64,000 nucleotides of DNA from Haladaptatus salinisoli. Lineage in GTDB: Archaea; Halobacteriota; Halobacteria; Halobacteriales; Haladaptataceae. Position numbers and translations under genes: made by a program. The notes under the pieces were generated by a model, which did not search any database, was not told the DNA's origin, and saw nothing but the letters and a program-made list of their open reading frames with translations. The DNA is taken from the NCBI RefSeq assembly GCF_020614375.1, contig NZ_CP085329.1:1-64000 (forward strand). The letters are read 5' to 3'. Positions 46,010 to 55,434 of this stretch are shown here, piece after piece (the stretch's first letter is position 1; each line of letters begins with the position of its first letter).

Positions 46010-48298
46010 TTAGTCCGCCGGTCGGGGGGTCGCGCGCGCGGGGACGCCCGGGAGCGAGGGCAGGTCGAGGTCGACCCGCCGGAGGAACTGGGCGTTGATG
46101 GCGACGATGACCGTGCTAAGCGACATCAGGAGCGCGCCGACCGCCGGCGAGAGGAGGACGCCGATCGGCGCGAGCACGCCCGCCGCCAGCGGGATGGCGA
46201 CCACGTTGTAGCCCGCGGCCCACACCAGATTCTGTTGCATCTTCCGATAGCTCGCCCGACTCAGTTTGACGAGTCGCACCACGTCGAGCGGGTCGTTCTG
46301 CACGAGGACGATATCCGCCGACTGCACGGCCACGTCCGTTCCGCTTCCGATGGCGATACCGATGTCCGCCCGGGTGAGCGCGGGGGCGTCGTTGACCCCG
46401 TCGCCGACCATCGCCACGAGCGCTCCCCGCGACTGGAGTTCCGCGACCTTCTTGTCCTTGTCTTCCGGCAGTACCTCGGCGAAGACGGTGTCGATGCCGA
46501 GTTCGTCCGCGACCGCGGTCGCGACGTCCTCGCTGTCGCCGGTCAGCATCGCAACCTCGATGTCCAGTTCGTGGAGCGCGTCGACGACCCGATAGCTCGA
46601 CTCGCGAACGACGTCGGCGAGCGCGAACGCTGCGAGCACCTCGTCGCCGCGCACGAGGTACACGACGGTCTGCGCGTTCTCCCCGGCGCGCTCCGCGAAG
46701 TCCTCGAGTCGGGGCGGTACGTCGCCCTCGAACTGCGAGAGGAGGTTCGGCCCGCCGACGTACACCGTCTCGTCGTTCACGGTCGCTCGGACGCCGCGTC
46801 CCTTGAGCGCCTCGAATCCCGTCGCCGTCGGGGTCGCGACGCCGCGTTCGTCGGCCGCGTCGCGGATCGCCTCCGCGATCATGTGCTCGGAGTCGCCCTC
46901 GACGGCGGCGGCGAGCGCGACCGCCTCCTCCTCGGTGACGCCGTCGACGGTGTCGACGTCCACGACGCCCTGCTCGCCCTCCGTGAGGGTTCCCGTCTTG
47001 TCGAACATCACCGTATCGACGTTGCGAGCCTGCTCCATGGCGATTCGGTCCCGCACGAGCATCCCGTTGCGCGCGGCGAGCGACGTGTTGATGGCGACGA
47101 CGAGCGGGATGGCGAGTCCGAGCGCGTGCGGACACGAGATGACGAGCACGGTCACGGCGCGTTCGATGACCGCCGCGTCGAACGACGTCGCGACCGTCCA
47201 CGCGACGGCGGTCACCGCCGCCGACGCCACGGCGACGTAGAACAGCCACCCCGCCGCGCGGTCGGCCAGCATCTGGGTTCGGGAGCGACTTCCCTGCGCC
47301 TCTTCGACGAGTCGCATGATTCCGGCGAGCGCCGTCTCGTCGCCCGTGGCGGTGACGCGGACGCGGAGGCTTCCGTCGCCGTTGACGGTGCCGCCGACGA
47401 CCTCGTCCCCCGGCTCCTTGGGAACGGCCCGGGATTCGCCCGTAATCATCGCCTCGTTCACGTCGGAGTCGCCCGCCTCGACCACGCCGTCGGCGGGCAC
47501 GTTCGCTCCGGGGCGCACGAGCACGAGGTCGCCCTCTCGGAGTTCGCCGACGGGTACTTCTTCGGTCTCGCCGTCGGACGCGAGGCGCTCGGCGGTGTCC
47601 GGAATCAGCCGCGCGAGTTCGTCGAGCGCCCCGGACGCGCGCCGGACGCTCCGCATCTCGATCCAGTGCCCGAGGAGCATGATGTCGATGAGCGTCACGA
47701 GTTCCCAGAAGAACGCCGCCGTCGTCGGGACGACGACGCTCGCCAGACTGTAGACGAACGCGACGCTGATCGCCATCGAGATGAGCGTCATCATCCCCGG
47801 CGCGCGCTCCCGGAGTTCCGGAACCGCCATCCGGAGGAACGGCACGCCGCCGTATCCGAAGACGATCACCGCGAACACCGGATTGATCCACTCGCTGCCG
47901 GGGAACGACGGGACCGAGAATCCGAGCCACTCTTGGAGCGCCTCGCTGTAGAGGAGAACCGGTACCGAGAGGAGCGTCGAGACGAAAAATCGCCGCCGGA
48001 ACAGTTGTTCGTGGCCGGCGTGCATCCCGCCGCCGTCGCCGTGGTCGTGACCGCCGCGGCCGCCATCCCCGTGGTCGCCACCCCCGTGGCCCGCGTCGCG
48101 CGCGTACCGCTCGTGGACGTCGCGTTCGGCCTCGTCCGCGTCCTCCGCTTCCGCCTCGAGCATCGACCGTTCCACCCGCGGCTCCTCGCGCTCACCGTCG
48201 GACGCGTCCCCACTCTCTCCGTGCTCGTGGCGTCCGTCGCGGCCGGCGCGACGGTCGGACGATTCCTCCCTATCGCTCGAATCTCCGTGCTCGTCCAT
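46010..48298 (-). CDS. copB: Copper-transporting P-type ATPase, CopB type
   Basis: A 762-residue P1B-type ATPase. A His/Asp/Gly-rich cytoplasmic N-terminus (about 1-100, with repeats such as [11 protein letters not shown]) replaces the usual Cys-x2-Cys domain. The intramembrane motif is CPH rather than CPC, which marks the CopB subgroup. TGES actuator loop, DKTGT phosphorylation site and [12 protein letters not shown] hinge are intact. It exports copper (Cu+ or Cu2+) from the cytoplasm. Promoter-side DNA has the palindrome ACCGTACGGT at 48317-48326, about 20-28 bp before the ATG. It diverges from a Cys-rich small protein. Confidence 0.92.
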   Translation of the reverse strand: MDEHGDSSDREESSDRRAGRDGRHEHGESGDASDGEREEPRVERSMLEAEAEDADEAERDVHERYARDAGHGGGDHGDGGRGGHDHGDGGGMHAGHEQLFRRRFFVSTLLSVPVLLYSEALQEWLGFSVPSFPGSEWINPVFAVIVFGYGGVPFLRMAVPELRERAPGMMTLISMAISVAFVYSLASVVVPTTAAFFWELVTLIDIMLLGHWIEMRSVRRASGALDELARLIPDTAERLASDGETEEVPVGELREGDLVLVRPGANVPADGVVEAGDSDVNEAMITGESRAVPKEPGDEVVGGTVNGDGSLRVRVTATGDETALAGIMRLVEEAQGSRSRTQMLADRAAGWLFYVAVASAAVTAVAWTVATSFDAAVIERAVTVLVISCPHALGLAIPLVVAINTSLAARNGMLVRDRIAMEQARNVDTVMFDKTGTLTEGEQGVVDVDTVDGVTEEEAVALAAAVEGDSEHMIAEAIRDAADERGVATPTATGFEALKGRGVRATVNDETVYVGGPNLLSQFEGDVPPRLEDFAERAGENAQTVVYLVRGDEVLAAFALADVVRESSYRVVDALHELDIEVAMLTGDSEDVATAVADELGIDTVFAEVLPEDKDKKVAELQSRGALVAMVGDGVNDAPALTRADIGIAIGSGTDVAVQSADIVLVQNDPLDVVRLVKLSRASYRKMQQNLVWAAGYNVVAIPLAAGVLAPIGVLLSPAVGALLMSLSTVIVAINAQFLRRVDLDLPSLPGVPARATPRPAD

Positions 48299-48598
48299 GG
48301 ATTATCCCCGTGCGCTACCGTACGGTCTCACCAACGAAGGATGTGTGGGTCGGTATCACTTTGAGGCCCGCTTCCATTTATCGACCGAGGAGCTACGCCC
48401 ATCGCTAACGGACGAGTCCGCCCGCGCCCGAATCCGCTCCCTGACGCCGGTTCTCCGGTGATAAGGGTGGGATCTCCTCTCCGGTCGAGACCGTTTCCGA
48501 TATGCACCGTCGGCCGCGCGGTCCCTGCCCACCCCGTCACCCGAACGTCAGGTGGCGGGGATAACGCACAAGCGGCACGATTCCGTAAGGGAATCACG
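48299..48598. promoter_or_regulatory. Divergent region copB / Cys-rich protein
   Basis: 300 bp without a gene. Two dyads: ACCGTACGGT (48317-48326) in front of copB and GATTCC-GTAAG-GGAATC (48579-48595) in front of the small protein gene. Confidence 0.5.
48579..48595. promoter_or_regulatory. 17-bp palindrome over the start region of the Cys-rich gene
   Basis: GATTCC and GGAATC are perfect 6-bp arms around GTAAG, ending 3 bp before the ATG at 48599. A TATA-like GATAACG at about 48560 would place the transcription start inside the dyad, a repressor-type location. A metal-sensing repressor is a guess from the copB neighbour. Confidence 0.5.
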
Positions 48599-48910
48599 AT
48601 GGGAGAGCACACCGAAACGGTCGAGGGATACGTCATGGACGGTGGTTGCATACGGAAGAACGCGCGCGACGAACTCCTCGAAAACGCCCGGACGCACACC
48701 CGAGACTGCGCGCTGATGGGACACTGCATCGAGAGCGGGTACGGTATCGTCACCGACGACGACCGACTCGTGATGCTCGACCCGGAAGCCACGCGGCAAG
48801 TCGTCGATTCCGTGGAGGCGACCGAGAAGGAGGAGGGCATCCGACTGCGCGTGACCCGCGAAGCCGAGGACGACCGAATGGAGACGACCGCCGTCGAGGA
48901 GATCCGCTAG
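48599..48910 (+). CDS. Small Cys-containing protein next to copper ATPase
   Basis: A 103-residue protein with the pattern GYVMDGGC (Cys17), then CALMGHC (two Cys four residues apart, about 39 and 43), then SGYGIVTDDDRLVMLDP. Three cysteines and a nearby His could bind a soft metal. The second half looks like a small beta barrel. Similar Cys-plus-SGYG proteins exist in bacteria without clear function, as far as I recall. Start at 48599 because the dyad and promoter lie right upstream and the longer frame is not protein-like. The role in copper handling is inferred from context. Confidence 0.6.
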   Translation: MGEHTETVEGYVMDGGCIRKNARDELLENARTHTRDCALMGHCIESGYGIVTDDDRLVMLDPEATRQVVDSVEATEKEEGIRLRVTREAEDDRMETTAVEEIR

Positions 48911-49015
48911 CGCCCGCATCTTCGATTCGAGTCGCGCGATTCCGCGATTACGTACACGAAAATTTAGCCAATACGTGAATTTTTATCACGCTCTGGGTTG
49001 ACGGTTCACACGCAT

Positions 49016-50317
49016 ATGGCAACGGAGAAGCGCAAACGAGCGTTCGTGCGATCTTTTTTCACGTCACCGACCGCCGTCGAACAGGACGACACCGCGAAGA
49101 TGTTGCGCAAGGCCTCGCAGCTTCGAGGGATGCAGGCCCCCGACGTTTGGGTGCCGGACAACGAAGACGCGACGGCACCGAGCATGCGCGACGAGGGCGT
49201 CGAGAACATCCTTGACGTGATTTCGGAGCACGGCGAAGATTTCCCCGGCGAAATCCATCCCCGCGTCGTCTGGCACAGGGACGACCCCGAGACCAGACGA
49301 CGCGGATTCGAGCACATGATGCGCCTCGCCGACCCCGACGAGGGGGCGGTTCAGCACATCGACGGGTTCGTGATTCCCGAAGTCGGCGCTATCGACGACT
49401 GGAAGAAGGCCGACGAGTTCATCACCATCGTGGAGGCCGAACACGGTCTCGAAGAGGGCTCGCTCTCCATGTCGCCGATCATCGAGAGCGGGGAAGCCGA
49501 ACTGGCAATGTCCCGAATCGACGAGGAGATCGGGAAGCGATCGAACAACCTGGAACGGCTCTTCCTCCTCGTCGACGGCGAGGTCGACTACACCAAGGAC
49601 ATGCGCGCCATGACCCCGACGGGCGACCTCCCTCCGTGGCCGGAGCTGCGGCACAACACCTCCCGCGCCGCGAGCGCGAACGGGCTGATCGCCGTCGACG
49701 GGCCCTACGACGACATCAGGGACGTGGAGGGCTACCACGAGCGGATGACCGACAACCGGGCGAAGGGGATGCTCGGAATCTGGTCGCTGACGCCCGGACA
49801 GGTGGTGGAGGCGAACACGGCCCCCTTACCGCCCGAAGCGGGTAGCTACCTGCTGGAAATCGACGGGGAGACCGTCGAACTCGACCGAACCGAGGACGGA
49901 GGTCACGCGTACGACGGTGACGACGTCGAACTCGAAGCCCTGGGGGACGGGCGATACCGACTGAAAGCGGGCGGCGAGGAGCGCGAACTCGACGAAGACG
50001 AACTGCAGAAGGAACTCCGCGACCGAACGCAGTACGTCATGGCCATGGACGACTACGTCGACTCGATGGAGGAGTTCGAGGAGGCCAAGGCCGCGGGGAA
50101 GGGTGCCATCTCGATGACGCGAACGGCGAGACTGATTCTCGACGGTACCGAGGTCGAAGTGACGCGGGACCGGATGTGGGACGAAGCCACGTATCAGGCG
50201 GCACAGACCCCGATAACGCTGTTCCAGGAGGTGTACGAGGCCCGGCCCGATCAGCGGGACGAACTCGAAGACACGTACGGCGAGGAGGTCGTGGACCGCG
50301 CCATGGAGGTCGGATAA
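49016..50317 (+). CDS. aceB: Malate synthase, haloarchaeal (HpcH/HpaI-like) type
   Basis: A 433-residue enzyme of the CitE/HpcH-like fold that condenses glyoxylate and acetyl-CoA to malate, the small archaeal form rather than bacterial AceB/GlcB. Recognisable blocks: RSFFTSPTAVEQDDTAKMLRKA near the N-terminus, VWVPDNEDATAPSMRDEG and DGFVIPEVG. A central acidic insertion (about 270-330) follows the catalytic core. TATA-like TTTTTATC (48979-48986) is about 33 bp before the ATG at 49016. No isocitrate lyase gene is adjacent; glyoxylate may come from elsewhere in the genome. Confidence 0.88.
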   Translation: MATEKRKRAFVRSFFTSPTAVEQDDTAKMLRKASQLRGMQAPDVWVPDNEDATAPSMRDEGVENILDVISEHGEDFPGEIHPRVVWHRDDPETRRRGFEHMMRLADPDEGAVQHIDGFVIPEVGAIDDWKKADEFITIVEAEHGLEEGSLSMSPIIESGEAELAMSRIDEEIGKRSNNLERLFLLVDGEVDYTKDMRAMTPTGDLPPWPELRHNTSRAASANGLIAVDGPYDDIRDVEGYHERMTDNRAKGMLGIWSLTPGQVVEANTAPLPPEAGSYLLEIDGETVELDRTEDGGHAYDGDDVELEALGDGRYRLKAGGEERELDEDELQKELRDRTQYVMAMDDYVDSMEEFEEAKAAGKGAISMTRTARLILDGTEVEVTRDRMWDEATYQAAQTPITLFQEVYEARPDQRDELEDTYGEEVVDRAMEVG

Positions 50318-50419
50318 CGGTCGCGGACGGCGGTCTCGAGTAGCGGTCGACTTTTTTGCTCGGCTCCGAGAGCGTCGTGACGGCTACCTTCATGGCGGAG
50401 CCACTCCAACCGACGGACG

Positions 50420-51622
50420 ATGTTCCGGATGGTCGATGCGTTCGAGTACGAGTACCGCGACTGCGACCTGATATACGGCCGCGGATGCGTGGGTCGATTG
50501 GGGGACTACCTCGCGGAGCGCGGCCTCGACCGCGCCCTCGTCGTCTGCGGGTCGAACGTCGGAGCCAACGACGACCTGATGAACCCGGTCGAAGGAGGAC
50601 TCGGCGAACGTCTGACGGGCGTCTTCGACCGGACGACGTCGGAGAAACGGGCCGAAACCGCGTTCGAGGTCGTCGACGCGTTGCGCGAGACGGACGCGGA
50701 CGTCCTCGTCGGTGTCGGAGGCGGCAGCAGTCTCGACGTCGCCCGACAGGCGAGCGTCCTCGCTGCGGACGACCGCTCGCTCGCGGAACTCCGCGACGAG
50801 GCGCGCGACGGGGAAATCGGTTCGTTCGACTCGAACGGCGAGAAACCGCCGGTGATCGTCGTTCCGACGACGTTCGCGGGGGCGGACGTGTCGAGCGGCG
50901 GGTCGGTCGAGATACTCTCCGCGGCGGAGTCCCCGACGGCGCAGCCGGTGAGCGTCGGCGGGTCCGCGATGCCGATATCGGACTTCGCCGACCCGTCCCT
51001 GTTCGAGACGACCCCCGTCGGCGCGCTGGCCGGGTCGGCGATGAACGGATTCGATAAGGGGATCGAGACGCCGTACGCCCGCGATGCGGACCCCGTCAGC
51101 GACGCGACGGCGGTTCACGGCCTCCGCCTGCTGAGCGAGGCGCTTCCGCGGGTCGCCGGCGACGAGGAACCCGCCGACGCCGCGGCGACGGAGCGGGCGG
51201 TGGTCGGTTTGCTGCTCGTCCAACTCGACCGCAAAATCTCCGTCGTCCACGCGTTCGGCCACGGGTTCGCCCGTCGATACGCCGTTCAACAGGGGGCGGC
51301 GCACGCGGTCGTCGTCCCGCACGTGCTCCGGTATCTCTTCGAAGGAGTCGACGCGAACCGGGCCGCGCTGGCGGAGGGGTTCGGAATCGACCCGGCCAAC
51401 CACTCCGACGCCGAGTTGGCCGACGCGGTAGTCGACGCGGTCGCCGAGGTGCGCGACGCGCTCGACGCGCCGACGCGTCTCCGGGAGCTTCCCGAAACGC
51501 GGAGGGCGGATCTGCTGGCTATCGCCGAGTTCATCGTCGACGACCACCCGATGGCTCGCGCGCCGGCGGGACTGAACCCGACCGCCGAGGAAGTCGAGGC
51601 GGTGCTCCGGGAAGCGTGGTGA
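50420..51622 (+). CDS. Iron-containing alcohol dehydrogenase family protein
   Basis: A 400-residue group III alcohol dehydrogenase: N-terminal nucleotide fold (RGCVGRLGDYLAERGLDRALVVCGSNVG, VGVGGGSSLDVARQ) and helical metal domain with ligands in NGFDKGIE and HAFGHGFARRY. It could be an alcohol, glycerol-type or maleylacetate-reductase-like enzyme. ATGs at 50420 and 50429 are both possible; a TATA-like TTTTTT at 50351-50356 would leave a short leader. It follows malate synthase by 102 bp, with no proven link. Confidence 0.82.
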   Translation: MFRMVDAFEYEYRDCDLIYGRGCVGRLGDYLAERGLDRALVVCGSNVGANDDLMNPVEGGLGERLTGVFDRTTSEKRAETAFEVVDALRETDADVLVGVGGGSSLDVARQASVLAADDRSLAELRDEARDGEIGSFDSNGEKPPVIVVPTTFAGADVSSGGSVEILSAAESPTAQPVSVGGSAMPISDFADPSLFETTPVGALAGSAMNGFDKGIETPYARDADPVSDATAVHGLRLLSEALPRVAGDEEPADAAATERAVVGLLLVQLDRKISVVHAFGHGFARRYAVQQGAAHAVVVPHVLRYLFEGVDANRAALAEGFGIDPANHSDAELADAVVDAVAEVRDALDAPTRLRELPETRRADLLAIAEFIVDDHPMARAPAGLNPTAEEVEAVLREAW

Positions 51623-51755
51623 GAGGCGACCGATCGAAGCGTCCTCTCGGCGACTCGTCGCGGTTTTCCTCGCGAACCTTCCGGCGGACGTGACGCGAGA
51701 ACGGTCGCGCTATCGAGTCGGCTTTCTCACCCTCGAAGCTCCAACCGGTTACGAA

Positions 51756-51773
51756 ACTGATTACCCGATCAGT
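51756..51773. repeat. 18-bp palindrome ACTGAT-N6-ATCAGT
   Basis: Perfect 6-bp arms around TACCCG, about 135 bp after the alcohol dehydrogenase stop. No promoter is obvious next to it. Confidence 0.35.
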
Positions 51774-52338
51774 CGTGGAAATGGTCGCGGACGAGCGATC
51801 GACGTCGACCTATCCTCATCGCAAGCGTCGAACGAGCGGGAAACGCCGGCGCGCAGCATCGTCTCCGGCGCTTTCGGGCGACGCTCGCGACCGACTACCG
51901 TCCGTTCCCCCGAAAGAGTATCGGAGGTCGACCGGAATGCGACGTATCGCCGACTCTCTTTCGAACGCCGTTCGCCCCGAAGCGCCGGAACCGGTCGTGG
52001 AGGGCTTACGAAGAAGCCCGCACCGGTGGCTACGTCCGCGCGATGCCCTCCTCCGGACGCGACGGCAACGGCGAGCCGCCTCGTCGCTTCGGGCTCAGCG
52101 ACCTCCTCGAGCAGTCCCGCGGTTTGGTCGGGAGACGCTCTCCACGACGGGCCATCGACGGAAACGGTGGAAATATCGAGTAAATAATTTTGAACGAATG
52201 GAGGGGGATTTTCGAATCCCGCTTTCCGCGTCCGCGACCGCGAGGTATCGTGTAGAATCGGCGCGTTACGCCCGGAAGCCCGCTTCGCGCGCAGTTCGGC
52301 GGGTAGCGCGAGGGTCCGAACGCGGAACCGGCTATGCT

Positions 52339-52358
52339 TTACACGACTACACCTGTAA
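52339..52358. promoter_or_regulatory. TTACA-N10-TGTAA palindrome, site 5
   Basis: TTACACGACTACACCTGTAA, 115 bp beyond the stop codon of IclR-3, the same relation as sites 2 and 4 to IclR-1 and IclR-2. Confidence 0.55.
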
Positions 52359-52473
52359 CGAGAATCGTCGGCCGGTAATTTTGACGTCGACGGAAACTAT
52401 CGCCGACGTTTCGCTCCTCGCCCGCGGATACGGGTCCGATTCGGCGGCGTCGTCGAAGGAAAGCCGACGCGGT

Positions 52474-53244
52474 TCAGGAGTACTTCAGGTTCAACTCGAG
52501 TTCGTTCGCCGTTCCGAGAAGCAGGTTCGGGATTTCTCGCTCGAACCACTCGCCTTTCATCCGATGAGTCGGGCCGGAGACGCTCAGCGCTCCGACCATC
52601 CTGCCGGAACTGTCCGTGATGGGGACGCCGACCGCTCGAAGGCCCACCGTACTCTCCTCTTTGTTGACCGCGAACCCTTGCTTGCGGATGGCGTCTAGTT
52701 CTTCGAAAAGTACCGCTCTGTCCGTAATCGTGTTCTCCGTTAGCGCGGGCAGACCCCACTGGTCGAGGATTCGTTCGACGCGTTCCTCGGGGAGGCTAGC
52801 GAGCACCGATTTTCCGGCGGCCGTCGCGTGCAGGTAAATCCGCTTTCCGAGGCCGGAGTCCGTCCAGACCGCTCGACTACCGGTCTCTCTGTGGAGGTAG
52901 ACGCCGCGCCCGTGTTCGATGACGATGAACTGACATCGCTCCTCCGTCTCCTCGGCTAGCTCCTCGACCTTCGGTTCGATCAGGTCGAACGCCTCTTTGC
53001 GCTCCTTCGCGGCCTCGCCCAACTTGAGAAAGCGCGACCCTATCTGATACTTATCGCCCTCCCGTACCACGTATCGCATCTCGTACAGCGTCGAGAGGTG
53101 GCTGTGTACCGTACTGGCGGCCAGCCCCAAGTGCTCGGCCAGTTCCGTCACTCGCGCCCCGTCTAACTCTTCGAGCCCTTCGATGATTGCGAACGTCGTT
53201 TCAGTCGCCTTGACCGTTCGTCCCCCTTTGCCATGCTGTGACAT
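52474..53244 (-). CDS. IclR-family transcriptional regulator (IclR-3)
   Basis: A 256-residue regulator: winged helix (about 10-72, TVKATETTFAIIEGL ... LGLAASTVHSHLSTLYEMRYV) and effector domain (LHATAAGKSVLASLPEE, GFAVNKEESTVGLRAVGVPI). TATA-like TTATAAGT (minus strand, 53273-53280) is about 30 bp before the ATG. It lies next to the acyl-CoA cluster and probably controls it, perhaps sensing an organic acid or CoA ester. Confidence 0.92.
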   Translation of the reverse strand: MSQHGKGGRTVKATETTFAIIEGLEELDGARVTELAEHLGLAASTVHSHLSTLYEMRYVVREGDKYQIGSRFLKLGEAAKERKEAFDLIEPKVEELAEETEERCQFIVIEHGRGVYLHRETGSRAVWTDSGLGKRIYLHATAAGKSVLASLPEERVERILDQWGLPALTENTITDRAVLFEELDAIRKQGFAVNKEESTVGLRAVGVPITDSSGRMVGALSVSGPTHRMKGEWFEREIPNLLLGTANELELNLKYS

Positions 53245-53544
53245 GCCTATATCACGCTTCTGGCCCCACCCACTTATAATTCACTTCTCGTGAATCGACA
53301 GGAACGCGGAAACGGGTGATTCCCCGATCGTTTCTGTATGGGTGGTGTGAAAAATAGGTCGAAAGGGCGTTTCAACTGCTCTCTCCGCCGATTCGTTCAT
53401 GATAAATCGTATTCGACCCATCGCCGACGTTTCGACGCGACGTCGTTCCGGAAAATCGGGAGAAGGAGCCGTACGGGGCGATTTCTCGCCGACTGTGCCG
53501 AATCGCACGGTGTGACCGCGATTCGGCATCGGCGAATGGAGCTC
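53245..53544. other. 300-bp gap between MaoC gene and IclR-3
   Basis: No supported gene. Holds the IclR-3 promoter and palindrome at its left end; the rest shows no clear structure. Confidence 0.5.
53279..53295. promoter_or_regulatory. ATTC-N9-GAAT palindrome at the IclR-3 promoter
   Basis: ATTCAC-TTCTC-GTGAAT, perfect 6-bp arms, 17 bp total. It overlaps the upstream edge of the TATA-like box, the same layout as the IclR-2 site at 40484, with outer bases A/T instead of G/C. Confidence 0.55.
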
Positions 53545-54141
53545 TCAGTCGAGGTCCTCTGGTTGCGTCCCGACCCCTTCGACCCACCCGGGCGGCGTCG
53601 CGGCGCTCGGTCGGGCGTGCTCGCGTTTCAGCACCATCGGGGTTCGTTCGAGCGACAGCACCAGTTCGTCGCGCTGATTGTACGCCCGTAGTTCGGTCGT
53701 CACGATGCCGACGTGTTCTCTGGACTCGCTCTCGCGTTTGTCCACGACCTCGCTCTCCGCGAAGATGGTGTCGCCGTGAAACACCGGCGCGTGGTGTCGA
53801 ACGTCGTCGTACCCGAGGTTCGCCGTCGCGTTCTGGGAGACGTCGATGACGCTCATGCCGACGGCGAGCGCGATGACGTACGTCCCGTCGACGAGTCGCT
53901 CGCCGAACTCGGTCTCGGCGGCGTACGCCTCGTTGAAGTGCATCGGATTGAGGTTCATGCTGACGTTCGTGAACCAGACGTTGTCGGTTTCGGTCACGGT
54001 TCGCCCGTAGGGGTGTTTGTAGATATCCCCGACTTCGAAGTCCTCGTAGTAGCGGCCTTGCCATCCCCGGACGAGCCGTCGGGAGTTTCCGTCGTTCCGG
54101 GTCGATTCGTCCCCGTCGTCGATGTCGTCGGTGTCGACCAT
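53545..54141 (-). CDS. MaoC-family (R)-hydratase, mesaconyl-CoA-hydratase-like
   Basis: A 198-residue hot-dog-fold protein with the hydratase motif NPMHFNEAYA (the Asn/Asp and His of the active site) after GRTVTETDNVWFTNVSMNL, then APVFHGDTIFAESEV. It hydrates or dehydrates an enoyl-CoA. The wording of the motif is close to mesaconyl-CoA hydratases. The long upstream frame is rejected; the ATG at 54141 has a TATA-like TTTAGTATC (minus strand, about 54169-54177) about 30 bp upstream. It begins the acyl-CoA cluster beside IclR-3. Confidence 0.82.
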   Translation of the reverse strand: MVDTDDIDDGDESTRNDGNSRRLVRGWQGRYYEDFEVGDIYKHPYGRTVTETDNVWFTNVSMNLNPMHFNEAYAAETEFGERLVDGTYVIALAVGMSVIDVSQNATANLGYDDVRHHAPVFHGDTIFAESEVVDKRESESREHVGIVTTELRAYNQRDELVLSLERTPMVLKREHARPSAATPPGWVEGVGTQPEDLD

Positions 54142-54191
54142 CGTATCGGGTGCAAAACTGACCGAGACGATACTAAACCTTTCGCGGAAAA

Positions 54192-55394
54192 TCAGTAAGA
54201 GCGCGGCAGTCCGAGTACCTTCTCCCCGATGTAGTTCAGGGCGAGCTGTTGGGTTATCGGAACTAACCGCGTGAGTCGCGCCTCCCGGAAGTATCGCTCG
54301 ACGTCGTACTCCGTCGCGACGCCGAACCCGCCGTGCGTCTGGACCGCGGCGTCGGCGGCCTCGAAACACGCCTCCGCGGCGAGGTACTTGGACATGTTGG
54401 CGCGGGCCCCGAGTTCGGCGCTCGACTCGCCGGTCGCAGCGGCGGCGTCGTACGTCATCTGTTTGGCGGCCTGCACGCGGGCGTGGGCGTCCGCTATCGG
54501 GTGTTGTACGGCCTGATTCTCCCCGATGGGTCGGTCGAACACCTCGCGCTCGGTGGCGTACTCGACGGCGCGCTCGACGGCCAGTTCGCCGAGTCCGACG
54601 CACTCGGCGGCGATGACGAGTCGTTCCTCGTTCAGCCCGTCCAGAACCTGGTAGAAACCCGACCCCTCCTCGCCGATGAGGTGGTCGTCCGTAACGCGGA
54701 GGTTCTCGAACCACAGTTCGTAGGAGTGGACGAACTCGCTGACCGACTTGGGAATCTGCTCCATGTCCAGCGCGCCCTGCGATAGCGCGTCGTCGAGGTC
54801 GACCAGGAACATCGAGATACCGCGCGTGTCCTTCTCGACGTCGGATTTGGGACTGGTGCGGGCGACGAGGACGAGATAATCGCTCTGGTCGACCCGCGAG
54901 GTCCATATCTTCTGCCCGTTGATGACGTACTCGTCGCCGTCCTTCTCGGCGCGGGTACGAATCGACGTGGAGTCCGAACCCGCGTTCGGTTCCGTCAGCC
55001 CGAACGCCTGTATCGAGGCCCGTCCGTCGGCCACCCGGGGCAACAGCTCAGATTTCAGCGATTCGCTGCCGTACTCCACGAGCGGAACCGTGTTGTAGAT
55101 GCCGCCGTGGATCGCCTGCGCGGCGCTGAACCCGCCGCCGTTGGCCGCTATCTCCTCCATCATGACCACGACCTCGCTCGTCTCCATGCCCGCGCCGCCG
55201 TACTCCTCCGGGATGAGCGCCCCCATCCAACCGTTGTCGGCCAGTTCGTCCACGAACTCGCGGGGGTACTCCCCCTCCCGCGCCCGGTCGCGCCAGTACG
55301 CGCGGTCGAAGTTCTCGCAGATGTCCCTGATACTTCGACGCACCAGCCGCTGCTGTTCGGATAGCGGGACGGTGTCCCTGAAACGGTGAACCAT
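54192..55394 (-). CDS. Acyl-CoA dehydrogenase
   Basis: A 400-residue FAD-dependent acyl-CoA dehydrogenase that makes a trans-2-enoyl-CoA. Typical blocks: EEYGGAGMETSE, AFGLTEPNAGSDSTSIRT, YVINGQKIWTSRVDQSDYLVLVART, QAVQHPIADAHARVQAAKQM, and QTHGGFGVATEYDVERYFREAR. The usual end motif around IYEGT is replaced by LVPITQQL, so chain length or substrate class may be unusual. TATA-like element (minus strand, 55418-55427) about 28 bp upstream. Electrons would go to ETF. Confidence 0.9.
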   Translation of the reverse strand: MVHRFRDTVPLSEQQRLVRRSIRDICENFDRAYWRDRAREGEYPREFVDELADNGWMGALIPEEYGGAGMETSEVVVMMEEIAANGGGFSAAQAIHGGIYNTVPLVEYGSESLKSELLPRVADGRASIQAFGLTEPNAGSDSTSIRTRAEKDGDEYVINGQKIWTSRVDQSDYLVLVARTSPKSDVEKDTRGISMFLVDLDDALSQGALDMEQIPKSVSEFVHSYELWFENLRVTDDHLIGEEGSGFYQVLDGLNEERLVIAAECVGLGELAVERAVEYATEREVFDRPIGENQAVQHPIADAHARVQAAKQMTYDAAAATGESSAELGARANMSKYLAAEACFEAADAAVQTHGGFGVATEYDVERYFREARLTRLVPITQQLALNYIGEKVLGLPRSY

Positions 55395-55434
55395 CGGTTC
55401 CGCGTACGCGGCGCGCCGAAGTATAGTTGCCGGG

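Larger units (their letters stand above)
51623..52473. other. Gene-free 851-bp gap after IclR-3
   Basis: No supported gene; the open frames are arginine/serine-rich and motif-free. It contains ACTGAT-TACCCG-ATCAGT (51756-51773) and TTACA-N10-TGTAA at 52339-52358. The flanking genes converge, so such a long gap is unexpected. Confidence 0.55.

Noticed and set aside
45875-48364. An 829-residue open frame antisense to the copper ATPase
   Set aside because: It is a shadow of the copB codon pattern. The composition is Arg/His/Glu/Val-rich with no domain, while the opposite frame has all P-type ATPase motifs.
53545-54906. MaoC protein with a 255-residue N-terminal extension
   Set aside because: The extension is antisense-type, Arg/Gly-rich shadow of the acyl-CoA dehydrogenase; the domain starts after the ATG at 54141 with a proper promoter.
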